A stretch of 64,000 nt of DNA from Granulicella arctica (lineage in GTDB: Bacteria > Acidobacteriota > Terriglobia > Terriglobales > Acidobacteriaceae). Position numbers and translations under genes: made by a program. The notes under the pieces were generated by a model. The model saw only the letters and a program-made list of their open reading frames with translations. It ran no database searches and was not told the origin of the DNA. The stretch is from positions 248,001 to 312,000 of the forward strand of contig NZ_JACCCW010000002.1 of assembly GCF_013410065.1 (NCBI RefSeq). Reading direction: 5' to 3'. Shown piece after piece: positions 53,423 through 60,891 of the stretch (positions are counted from its first letter, which is position 1; every line of letters begins with the position of its first letter).

Positions 53423-56169
53423 GAGTCTGACTTCACCTTCCCTCTCTTTGCCGGTGTAGCCGACTCAGACATTTTCGTATACAGGTCGAACAGCTTAGCC
53501 AGCCGCTCAGTATCGTTCTTGAACCGGCGACCGATGTAGATGCGCTCTAGAACCTCGTCATTGCGCTCATGCGCATGGAGCAAGTCTTCGGGCGTGTTTC
53601 CGGGGTCATAGAGTTCCGCAATCGTTGCCGGGAAATGCACATCCCTAGCCAAGAGGATGTCCTCTGCACATCGAGTAAGGTCGGCCTTGTTCTTCTCGGT
53701 GAGGACGGGGACGGCAAAAGTGTTGTAGCAAATTATCGCGGAATAACGCAGGTCCCCCTTTAGTTTTCCGCTTACCGCGTTGACCCAAACCAGATGCATC
53801 TTCGACGCCAGCAACGCGAAGACCCAAAGAGGAGCATCAAAAATCGACTGAGCCGAATCAGAGATTATGTAGCGATTATCCAAGAACGCAATTGGAAGAT
53901 ATGCTCTCCGCACAGAAGACACTCTAGGGACGAGTATCTGGTTTCCCAAACTCTCGTTTGTCATGTAAAACCTATACGGCACGTGAGCGTAATTGCTTGC
54001 GATCTTGCCACCGTTGACTCTGGTGGAGCGTACCAGATTAAAGCGTTCAGCGAACACTTTAGATACTTCCTTTGTTAGCAACTCCTCCCTTGGAATCCAT
54101 ATGCAGTGACGATATTCGCCCCTAATGAATTCTTTCGAGCCTGTAAGGGGTCTAATCACAGAAGCTAAATTAGGAGAGATTCTCAAATATTGTTCTCGTT
54201 CTAATTCAGAGATGATGAGATGGCCGCCGTCATAGGCGACGTTCCCCGTAGTCATCGGTGGAAGTTTTGATATTGGTTCTTGCCGCCTATCCACAAAAAC
54301 ATTCGGGGCATCGGCGATATATCCATTGATATTGGAAGCTCTCTTACGAAATCCTTCCCCGCATATGAATTTCTCTTTCTTCTGTTTCGTAAGGCCGATG
54401 ATTACGCAAAAAACTCCGGCATTATTAGCTGCATTGTTCTTCCATACGAATGTGTCATGTCCGAAGAAAATCTCAACCCCTAACGCAAAAATCGGTCGCC
54501 AGAGTATCGGAACCTGTACGCCTTGAACCACAGAGTTTGTTGAAACGAAAGCGCACGCATCGAATACATCCATGCATCTCGCAGCTTTGAAGAACCATCC
54601 CGAAACGTAATCGAAGTACTTGTAATCTTTCGTGAAGGTCAAGGCTTGTCGTAAGTCTGAGTGTTGTTCAGGTGACTGCGCATTAAAGCCAGAGAACGGA
54701 GGATTACCACAGATATATGTCTCCCCGCCCTCGTTTGCAAAGTCGATCTCTGCCTGGTCGAGTGGCGTGCTGAAAAGATCATCAGCCTGCATCCTGACGC
54801 CCGTACCTGTCGGCGGACAGACGCTCAGCCAATCAAGCCGTAGCGCGTTGCCGCTAGTGATCCAATTCTCCGCACGTAATGGCAAAAACTCAGCAAGGGC
54901 GAGCTTCTGTCCTCGAAAATGAACGTCGCTCTGGTATTCAGCGATGACGAGCGCAAGTCTGGCGATTTCCGCCGGAAAGTCTCGTAGCTCAATGCCCCTG
55001 AAGTTCGTGAGCGGAATCTCACTTCGAATCTCAGCCTCTCCGCGTCGCCGGTTGATCTCCGCTTCGATCTCGCGCATCTGCTTATATGCGATGACCAGAA
55101 AGTTGCCCGATCCACAGGCCGGGTCAAATACGCGAATCTTCGCCATACGCTTGCGCAGGTTGAGCAGAGCGCGGGGATTATCGCCTGCCTCCTCCAACTT
55201 GGAGCGTAGGTCATCGAGAAAGAGTGGGTTGAGAACCTTCAGGATGTTGGGGACGCTGGTGTAGTGCATCCCCAACGCACCACGTTCCTCATCCTCAGTG
55301 ACCGCCTGAATCATGGAGCCGAAGATATCGGGATTGATCTTCGTCCAGTCGAGGCCGCCAATGTGCAACAGGTAGGAGCGCGCAATCTTGCTGAAGCGTG
55401 GCACATCCATGTTGCCGGAAAACAGTCCGCCGTTGACGTAAGGAAAGGAATCAGCCCAGTTGGGGAGTCCGGCACTCTTTCGCTCTCCAACCTTCGTGTT
55501 CATGGCCCGGAAGAGCGCGCTGATAATCTCGTGCGTGTTCGAGGAATCACGCTCGCTCATCTGGGCGATGGTGCTGGTGAACAGGCCCTTGCCGATGAAG
55601 ATGTCCGTGTCCTCGGCAAAGAAACAGAAAATGAGCCGCGCCATGAAGTGGTTCATGTCATGGCGGCGCTCGGACTTGCCCCACTCCGGGTTGTCCTTCA
55701 GGAGTTCGACATAGAGCCGGTTCATGCGGCTCGTTGCCCGGATGTCGAACGAGTTCTCTTTGATCTGCTGAACCGTAGTGATACCGGCCAACTGCAGGAA
55801 GAAGCCGAAGTGGTTCGGGAAGTCGGGGTATGCGCAGGCTACGGTTTCTCCGCTTGCGATGTCCTCTGCCTCAAAGTCCACGCTGTCGGTTGCCAGAACA
55901 AACTTCGCCTTCGCCTTGGCTGTCGCGGGACTGTCCTTTAGCTCCCGGAGAGTCTCCGTGACGCTACCCTGATCGCAGGTGGCGATGTGGATATTGCCGG
56001 TCTGGAGAACGCCACCGAGGTCGGACTTGTTCGTCGCCCCGGCACGCAGCCGCTTGATCGTCGCCTCCTTGTTGCCGAAGGCTTCCAGAAAGGCATACGG
56101 GAAGTTCGCAGCATCAAATGGCTGTTCCGCGAGCTGCGAGATGGCCTCTTCGATTTCGACAGCGTTCAA
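53419..56169 (-). CDS. MmeI-like class I DNA methyltransferase
   Basis: 916 aa N6-adenine methyltransferase architecture: an N-terminal MmeI_N-like region (FLEAFGNKEATIKRL), helical spacer, SAM motif DPACGSGNFL at about 348-357, catalytic NPPF at about 486 (YICGNPPFSGF), then a target-recognition region and C-terminal helices. I do not see a clear nuclease motif at its N-terminus, so restriction would depend on the helicase and GIY-YIG partners. TTG at 56169 has AGAAAGG upstream; an in-frame GTG at 56226 has no such site. Confidence 0.87.
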   Translation of the reverse strand: MNAVEIEEAISQLAEQPFDAANFPYAFLEAFGNKEATIKRLRAGATNKSDLGGVLQTGNIHIATCDQGSVTETLRELKDSPATAKAKAKFVLATDSVDFEAEDIASGETVACAYPDFPNHFGFFLQLAGITTVQQIKENSFDIRATSRMNRLYVELLKDNPEWGKSERRHDMNHFMARLIFCFFAEDTDIFIGKGLFTSTIAQMSERDSSNTHEIISALFRAMNTKVGERKSAGLPNWADSFPYVNGGLFSGNMDVPRFSKIARSYLLHIGGLDWTKINPDIFGSMIQAVTEDEERGALGMHYTSVPNILKVLNPLFLDDLRSKLEEAGDNPRALLNLRKRMAKIRVFDPACGSGNFLVIAYKQMREIEAEINRRRGEAEIRSEIPLTNFRGIELRDFPAEIARLALVIAEYQSDVHFRGQKLALAEFLPLRAENWITSGNALRLDWLSVCPPTGTGVRMQADDLFSTPLDQAEIDFANEGGETYICGNPPFSGFNAQSPEQHSDLRQALTFTKDYKYFDYVSGWFFKAARCMDVFDACAFVSTNSVVQGVQVPILWRPIFALGVEIFFGHDTFVWKNNAANNAGVFCVIIGLTKQKKEKFICGEGFRKRASNINGYIADAPNVFVDRRQEPISKLPPMTTGNVAYDGGHLIISELEREQYLRISPNLASVIRPLTGSKEFIRGEYRHCIWIPREELLTKEVSKVFAERFNLVRSTRVNGGKIASNYAHVPYRFYMTNESLGNQILVPRVSSVRRAYLPIAFLDNRYIISDSAQSIFDAPLWVFALLASKMHLVWVNAVSGKLKGDLRYSAIICYNTFAVPVLTEKNKADLTRCAEDILLARDVHFPATIAELYDPGNTPEDLLHAHERNDEVLERIYIGRRFKNDTERLAKLFDLYTKMSESATPAKRGKVKSDS

Positions 56170-56290
56170 CGGGTTAGAACCTTTCTCGTGTGCTACCGAT
56201 GACAGATGACTATCTATCTCGACCACTTATTGTAGAGGGTCATCATTGCAACATACTGCGATTCATCTGGCATCCGAGTGGCTGTTTTCT

Positions 56291-56330
56291 CGGATATAGG
56301 ATTATTCTATATCCGATGGATCGGCCATCG
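56291..56330. promoter_or_regulatory. Palindromic operator between methylase and integrase
   Basis: CGGATATAG at 56291-56299 and CTATATCCG at 56307-56315 form a perfect 9-bp inverted repeat, followed by CGATGG-atcgg-CCATCG at 56314-56330. It lies 12 bp before the integrase start and 122 bp before the divergent methyltransferase, so one regulator could control both. Confidence 0.65.
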
Positions 56331-56341
56331 AGGAGCATTCT

Positions 56342-57352
56342 ATGCGGGGCGTATATGAGAATCCGGTCGATAGCGGCATCTGGTGGATTCACTACTATGT
56401 AGCAGGCAAGCGGCACCGAGAGAAGGTGGGCCGCAAGTCTGATGCCATCAAACTCTACCAGACGCGCAAAGCCGACGCGGCGGCTGGGCGTAAACTGCCT
56501 CAACTGCGAAACTCCAAGGTCGTCACAGTTAGCGAACTGATAGACGATGCGCTCGAATTCGTTGCTCATCACAAAGACAATCGGAACTATAAAAGCAAAG
56601 GCGAGATTGTGCGCGAAGCCCTCGGTTCTCGACATGCTACAGAACTGACGCCTCAAGAGTTAGAGCGTTGGCTGAGGGAGCGCTGCAAGACTGCCGCGAC
56701 GGCCAACCGGTATAAGGCATTCATCTCCCTCTGCTACCGCGAAGGGGTTCGCAATGGGAAGGTATCCGTCAACCCCGCGCGATTGGTTCGCCAACGAAAG
56801 GAAGGCACAGGCCGTCTGCGTTTCCTCAGCCGGGAAGAATACGACCGCCTTCACAAAGTCATCTCTAAACGCTTCCCAGAACACATTGCCGAATTCGTTG
56901 TGAGCATCCATACGGGAATGCGACTCAGTGAGCAGTACTCGTGTACCTGGTCTCAAGTTCATTTTGATCGCAAGACAATCGAACTCACGAAGACAAAGAA
57001 CGGATCGGCGCGAGCTGTGCACCTGAACTCAGATGCGATAGCCGCTCTCGAATCGCTCAAGAGTCCAAGACAGCATCCTTCCGATCCAGTCTTTCCTAGA
57101 GAAGGAAGCAAGGGCAGATTTGATACTCGCTCGTGGTTCCAACCGTGCCTTGAGGAAACGGGCATCAGCCAATATGTGTGGCATTGCAATCGCCATACTT
57201 TTTGCTCCTGGCTGGCAATGGCGGGAGCAAGCATTAAGGAAATTCAGGAAGCAGCGGGCCACAAGACGATCACAATGTCGGCACGATATAGCCATCTATC
57301 ACCGGCGCATAGGCTGTCTGTCGTAGAACGGATCGCCTCCGGCTCTAAGTAG
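56342..57352 (+). CDS. int: Tyrosine recombinase (element integrase)
   Basis: 336 aa. Catalytic residues can be placed: Arg in HTGMRLSEQ (about 193), Lys in TKTKNGSARAV (about 218), HxxR in WHCNRHTF (about 281-284), His in AAGHKTI, and nucleophile Tyr in SARYSHL. All five are present, so it should be active. ATG follows GAGGAG. It catalyses insertion of the element into tRNA-Leu. Unusually it is 2 kb away from the tRNA junction, with the kinase pair in between. Confidence 0.93.
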   Translation: MRGVYENPVDSGIWWIHYYVAGKRHREKVGRKSDAIKLYQTRKADAAAGRKLPQLRNSKVVTVSELIDDALEFVAHHKDNRNYKSKGEIVREALGSRHATELTPQELERWLRERCKTAATANRYKAFISLCYREGVRNGKVSVNPARLVRQRKEGTGRLRFLSREEYDRLHKVISKRFPEHIAEFVVSIHTGMRLSEQYSCTWSQVHFDRKTIELTKTKNGSARAVHLNSDAIAALESLKSPRQHPSDPVFPREGSKGRFDTRSWFQPCLEETGISQYVWHCNRHTFCSWLAMAGASIKEIQEAAGHKTITMSARYSHLSPAHRLSVVERIASGSK

Positions 57353-57372
57353 GAGCCTTTGCCAGGAAGACA

Positions 57373-57502
57373 TTCCCCGGATGTTGGGATGATCCGCCGA
57401 GGTTCAGGAGCCGGTGTCAAGGCTCTACGACCGCGAAGCGGCGCGCATACGCGCGGCCTTGACTCCGATCCGACCTCGGCTACGCTCAGATAATTCGGGG
57501 AA
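57373..57502. other. Nested inverted-repeat element between int and kinase genes
   Basis: Several arms pair in nested order: TTCCCCG/CGGGGAA (57373/57496), GCCGAGGT/ACCTCGGC (57396/57473), GTCAAGGC/GCCTTGAC (57416/57456), with CCGC-gaa-GCGG and GCGCG-cata-CGCGC inside. The 130-bp block is GC-rich and could fold into a long multi-branched hairpin. It sits between converging genes, so a terminator or structured RNA is possible. Confidence 0.6.
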
Positions 57503-57525
57503 AGGTTGGAAAAGCACAGGGGATG

Positions 57526-58656
57526 TTAGCTAAACTGTTCGACGCTCACGCAGGCTAACTTGGCTGAGGCATATCCATCACCATATCTTCGATACTGGCT
57601 AGTTCCTTGTCTCGCTCTCAAGACAATCCAGTCATCCTTCGGCACCCGTATCGATGAGGTTACTTTCCAATCCCATGTTTTCCATGACGAAGCCATAAAG
57701 TCCTTCCCATCGATTAGCCAATTAGGCGCAGACAATCCCTGCAATGAATTATGGAATTCGTAGGCGTTTTGAAATCGATGCGAGGGATCAATTGCGGTAG
57801 CCTTTCGAACGATTGCCGCCAGTCGCTTTGAGAAGTATGGCTGCGGAGGTGTCATTTCCAAAAGCTTGTTTGTTTTTATACGCCTCTCTAAGCAGCCATC
57901 TGACATCTGTGATCTCTCAAAAGTATCCATTTCCACAAAAGACTGGATTCCTTTCGCTTTCATCATCTTTTTCGCTTGCGCATCGAGATACGGCTCGAAT
58001 GTATAGGGGAGTGGACCGTTAACCATTTCGTAGAGGCAGATGGCGGCTTGGTATAGGTCAGAAGAGAAGGTGAACCAACCACCATCCCCCCAAGCTTCAG
58101 GTGGCCTATAGAGTGCACTATGGCGAGATGCCGCAACTTTATGCTCTTGCGCTTCTAAACGTCTTACAGAACCAAAGTCTCCGAGTTTAGGGACAATGCT
58201 CGTATCAGAATTCTTTATTAGCAAGTTACCAGGCTTTACATCCCGATGGAGAAATCGGGCCTTATGTAGATGTCCAAGACCGCCAAGAACTCCCAAAGCA
58301 ATCTGAACGGCATCCATTTGCCCAAGCGATCTATCCGTAATGAGGTTATTGAGGCTTCCTCCTTCCATATACTCCATCGACATGAGTATGTAGCTGCCAG
58401 TCAGGTGTTCTGCGTCATGCAGTCGCACTAAATTCTCACACGATCCATTTGCCAAGGCATCCCTTAACGCTCTGGGCTCGGCAAATGTCTTGTCGGCTTC
58501 TGAATCCGCGTCGATCACCTTCAAAAACATGTCACATTGAAGGTGTTTGTGATGGCCTTTGAAGGCATAACCATTCGCCCCTTCGGTGAACTCTGAAAGA
58601 ACGGTGTACTTGCCACCCGCCTCAATCAAACTCTTAATTTCGCTTACCTTAGACAT
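57526..58656 (-). CDS. Hanks-type serine/threonine protein kinase
   Basis: 376 aa soluble kinase. Gly loop EGANGYAFKG, Lys in MFLKVID, HRD motif LHRDVKPGNLLI near 138, DFG in LGDFGSVRRL near 160, and RPPEAW for APE are all intact. No transmembrane or PASTA region; a 100-residue C-terminal tail is unassigned. I use ATG at 58656; it overlaps the upstream partner gene's stop by 8 bp, so the two are coupled. Confidence 0.9.
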   Translation of the reverse strand: MSKVSEIKSLIEAGGKYTVLSEFTEGANGYAFKGHHKHLQCDMFLKVIDADSEADKTFAEPRALRDALANGSCENLVRLHDAEHLTGSYILMSMEYMEGGSLNNLITDRSLGQMDAVQIALGVLGGLGHLHKARFLHRDVKPGNLLIKNSDTSIVPKLGDFGSVRRLEAQEHKVAASRHSALYRPPEAWGDGGWFTFSSDLYQAAICLYEMVNGPLPYTFEPYLDAQAKKMMKAKGIQSFVEMDTFERSQMSDGCLERRIKTNKLLEMTPPQPYFSKRLAAIVRKATAIDPSHRFQNAYEFHNSLQGLSAPNWLIDGKDFMASSWKTWDWKVTSSIRVPKDDWIVLRARQGTSQYRRYGDGYASAKLACVSVEQFS

Positions 58657-59128
58657 TGGGGAGCCTGACCACCCCTGCACAAATGACATCGCCGGTCTCA
58701 CGAGGAGAGAAGGGCTGACCTCCATTCACAAGTCCTTCTATCGTTTTCTCCGCTTTAGCTAGCTTCTTTTTATAAGCGCTCACTGTGAGCGGCGACACCA
58801 GACACACAGCAATTCCTTTCTGAACTGCCGCAACCTGAAGGGCAGCCTCAACCTTGAATCGAATTGGGGAAGCATTGTTAAATTTCGACTTTCCAGGTTG
58901 CAATATGGCAATTTGTTTCGGATTTTGAGCGTCAATGAGCAGCCCAAGTGTTTTGATCAAACCCAAGAGTCCCGCTCCTTCGTCGATATCTACCGGAAAT
59001 TTGATCCGTTCGAGCTTTGTAGAAACCAGTTGAGGCTCAGAGTGTGACCCATCAACAATCAGCCAACTCATTTTTTCCGTATCGGTTGAAAATGCAATCG
59101 TTCTCACGACTCTCCTGACTACAGTCAC
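58649..59128 (-). CDS. DUF3010-like (RNase H-fold) protein paired with the kinase
   Basis: 159 aa. The pattern of strands (RTIAFSTDTEKMSWLIVDG), then an amphipathic helix, then QIAILQPGKSKFN, RFKVEAALQVAAVQKGI and CLVSPLTVSAYKKK resembles DUF3010, an uncharacterised RNase H/RuvC-like family. A possible catalytic Asp is in STDTEK. GTG at 59128 has GGGAG upstream; an internal ATG at 59071 would delete strand 1. Function unknown. Confidence 0.6.
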   Translation of the reverse strand: MTVVRRVVRTIAFSTDTEKMSWLIVDGSHSEPQLVSTKLERIKFPVDIDEGAGLLGLIKTLGLLIDAQNPKQIAILQPGKSKFNNASPIRFKVEAALQVAAVQKGIAVCLVSPLTVSAYKKKLAKAEKTIEGLVNGGQPFSPRETGDVICAGVVRLPNV

Positions 59129-59285
59129 ACTCTCCCTTTAACATATCCCCGGCGGCGTTGACGACGGTGGAACCGAACCGCAGGCGCATCTACCTTACCA
59201 CCATGAAGATCCAACTCAGAGCACAACTGAATTTGATTTCGGTACGAGATCCTGAAAAACGCGCCATATGGCGTGAGTGAGTTCG

Positions 59286-59308
59286 AACAGCCATCAGAAC
59301 AGCCATCA
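59286..59308. promoter_or_regulatory. Paired AACAGCCATCA motif near the right end
   Basis: AACAGCCATCA occurs at 59286-59296 and 59298-59308, 12 bp apart. The same spacing occurs twice at the left end (41008/41020 and inverted 41154/41166). Candidate integrase arm-type sites. Confidence 0.55.
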
Positions 59309-59311
59309 ACA

Positions 59312-59343
59312 AAATTTGCCCCTCAAGGATAAGGGGCAAATTT
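59312..59343 (-). terminator. tRNA-Leu terminator
   Basis: AAATTTGCCCCT at 59312-59323 and AGGGGCAAATTT at 59332-59343 make a perfect 12-bp stem, with a short T-run on the minus strand. It lies 22 bp after the tRNA 3' end. Confidence 0.82.
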
Positions 59344-59364
59344 CAATCTAAATCCTTTATTTTG

Positions 59365-59422
59365 TTGGTGCCGGGAGGGGGGGTCGAACCCCCACGAGGT
59401 TGCCCTCGGCGGATTTTGAGTC
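59365..59422. repeat. attR: tRNA-Leu 3' half
   Basis: The 58-bp repeat of 40823-40877 inside the intact tRNA, with three extra bases in the T-arm. The intact copy is on this side, as expected when an element supplies a new 3' end. Confidence 0.85.
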
Positions 59423-59452
59423 CGCTGCGTCTGCCAGTTCCGCCATCCCGGC
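59366..59452 (-). tRNA. tRNA-Leu (anticodon CAA)
   Basis: The 87-nt gene including encoded CCA has a 7-bp acceptor stem (GCCGGGA/TCCCGGC), a D-arm AACTGGCAGAC, anticodon stem GCGGA/TCCGC around the loop CTCAAAA, a variable arm GAGGGCAACCTC and T-arm GGGGGTTCGA. The anticodon CAA reads UUG. Its 3' half is the attachment site of the element to the left. Confidence 0.94.
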
Positions 59453-59479
59453 TCTGCACTGCAAGTGCAATAGGTTGAA

Positions 59480-59602
59480 TTACTTATATACAATTTGCTG
59501 CATCGCTGTAACGGCTTTAAAAGATCCGGCGGCAGCTAAGGTGGCACCGAATCTCAAAGCCTTCTCAGTATCGCATACCCGAAGCATTTTCAATCGTGTC
59601 AT
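59480..59602 (-). other. Short open frame of doubtful status
   Basis: On the minus strand a 40-codon frame from ATG at 59602 reads MTRLKMLRVCDTEKAL then RFGATLAAAGSFKAV and stops. The open frame extends further upstream without a start. It has protein-like composition but no known family and no clear ribosome binding site. Confidence 0.25.
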
Positions 59603-59790
59603 GATCTCATGCGCCAGAGCTTGGATGTTCGCTGTATCGCTATAATGAGAAAAGATACGCTACGGTGCCGAATGTGGCAGAGCTAAAGCGCGAGTGCGCA
59701 GAAGGACTCAAATGGGGCAATTCTGGCCACGCTCCCTCGGCTTCGTGCCGATATTGCAGACGTAAGAACGTTCAGGGCCATTAGGGAGAC
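59603..59790. other. Leader region of the split metH operon
   Basis: No gene supported. It should hold the metH promoter. A short hairpin CGGC-ttcgt-GCCG lies near 59739-59752. I could not recognise a cobalamin, SAM or SAH riboswitch here. Confidence 0.4.
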
Positions 59791-60891
59791 ATGACGAAAG
59801 CCCATCAACATCCTCTTGGAAAAATTCTCGAGAGTCGAATTGCCATTATCGACGGAGCGATGGGCACGACGATCCGCACCTACGGTATGACGGAAGAGGA
59901 CATCCGCGGGGAGCGTTTCAAGAACTCGGCGAAAGACCTGCTGAACAACGGTGACCTCTTCTCCCTGACTCAGCCGAAGATGATCTGTGACATCCATCGC
60001 CGTTTTCTGGAGGCTGGGGCGGACATCATCGAGACGAATACCTTCGGGGCGACCAGCATCACCCAGAGTGAATTCTTCGTAGACGATCCGCGGGAGCAAG
60101 GTGGCCGGAAGGATCCCGCGTTCTATCAAAAAATCATCGAGGATTCGTTCCTCAGCAGCTTGGCTTGGGAGATCAATGAGCAATCTGCGCGACAGTGCAG
60201 GGAATGGGCTGATTGTGTCGGTAACGCAACCTCGCGTCAACGGTTCGTGGCGGGGGCGATTGGGCCGTTAACAGTGTCTCTCTCAAACTCACCTGATGCA
60301 GATGATGCAGGCTTCCGGGTGGTCACCTTCGATCAGGTTAAAACTGCCTACATGCAGCAGGTGCGTGCCCTCATTGCTGGTGGCTCGGACCTGCTTCTGG
60401 TTGAGACGATCTTTGACTCGCTCAACGCCAAGGCGGCACTCGTCGCCATCCGCGAGGTGTTCGATCAGGACGGCAAAGAGTTGCCGGTGATGATCTCGGC
60501 AGCAGTGGGGCGTGGCGGAGAGACGCTGATCTCCGCGCAGACCACTGAGGCGTTTTGGAACGCGGTACAACATGTAAAGCCGCTGTCGGTGGGGCTTAAC
60601 TGCTCTCTCGGACCCGATTTGATGTATCCGTTTCTGGAAGAACTTTCGGAGAAAGCAGACGTGGCGATCTCCTGCTATCCGAACGCTGGTTTGCCAAATC
60701 CGCTTTCGGAGACTGGGTTTGATCTGGGACCGCAGGATATGGCTCGTTATCTAGGCGAGTTTGCACGCGGAGGGCTGATCAATATTGCCGGTGGCTGCTG
60801 CGGCAACACCCCTGAGCACATCGCGGCTATCGCCAAAGCGCTTGAAGGCAAGGCTCCCCGAAAATTGGGCCAGAGCGAGGCAGCAGCGTGA
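59791..60891 (+). CDS. Methionine synthase, homocysteine-binding part (split MetH)
   Basis: 366 aa corresponding to the first module of B12-dependent MetH. Motifs: [52 protein letters not shown] and [11 protein letters not shown], giving the three zinc Cys. It ends where the pterin domain would begin, and the second half is a separate gene overlapping by 4 bp. ATG follows AGGGAG. Normal MetH carries both on one 1,200-aa chain. Confidence 0.93.
   Translation: MTKAHQHPLGKILESRIAIIDGAMGTTIRTYGMTEEDIRGERFKNSAKDLLNNGDLFSLTQPKMICDIHRRFLEAGADIIETNTFGATSITQSEFFVDDPREQGGRKDPAFYQKIIEDSFLSSLAWEINEQSARQCREWADCVGNATSRQRFVAGAIGPLTVSLSNSPDADDAGFRVVTFDQVKTAYMQQVRALIAGGSDLLLVETIFDSLNAKAALVAIREVFDQDGKELPVMISAAVGRGGETLISAQTTEAFWNAVQHVKPLSVGLNCSLGPDLMYPFLEELSEKADVAISCYPNAGLPNPLSETGFDLGPQDMARYLGEFARGGLINIAGGCCGNTPEHIAAIAKALEGKAPRKLGQSEAAA

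Larger units (their letters stand above)
40823..59422. mobile_element. Integrative mobilizable element in tRNA-Leu(CAA)
   Basis: About 18.5 kb is bounded by a direct repeat of the tRNA-Leu 3' half. It has a tyrosine integrase (56342-57352), an excisionase-like gene, a MobF relaxase with relaxosome-type partners and defence-like cargo. No mating-pair-formation or complete VirD4 gene is present, so it probably relies on a helper conjugative element. Base use is more AT-rich and codon bias weaker than in flanking chromosome genes. Confidence 0.85.

Noticed and set aside
56278..56286. Further AACAGCCAC copy in the integrase promoter.
   Set aside because: A single short match without the 12-bp partner; similar matches occur inside coding DNA (for example near 56116), so it is not distinguishable from chance.
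59400..59645. 81-aa plus-strand frame over the tRNA.
   Set aside because: Begins inside the tRNA-Leu gene.
59603..59790. Cobalamin or SAH riboswitch before metH.
   Set aside because: No recognisable conserved box; only a short hairpin. A covariance-model search would settle it.
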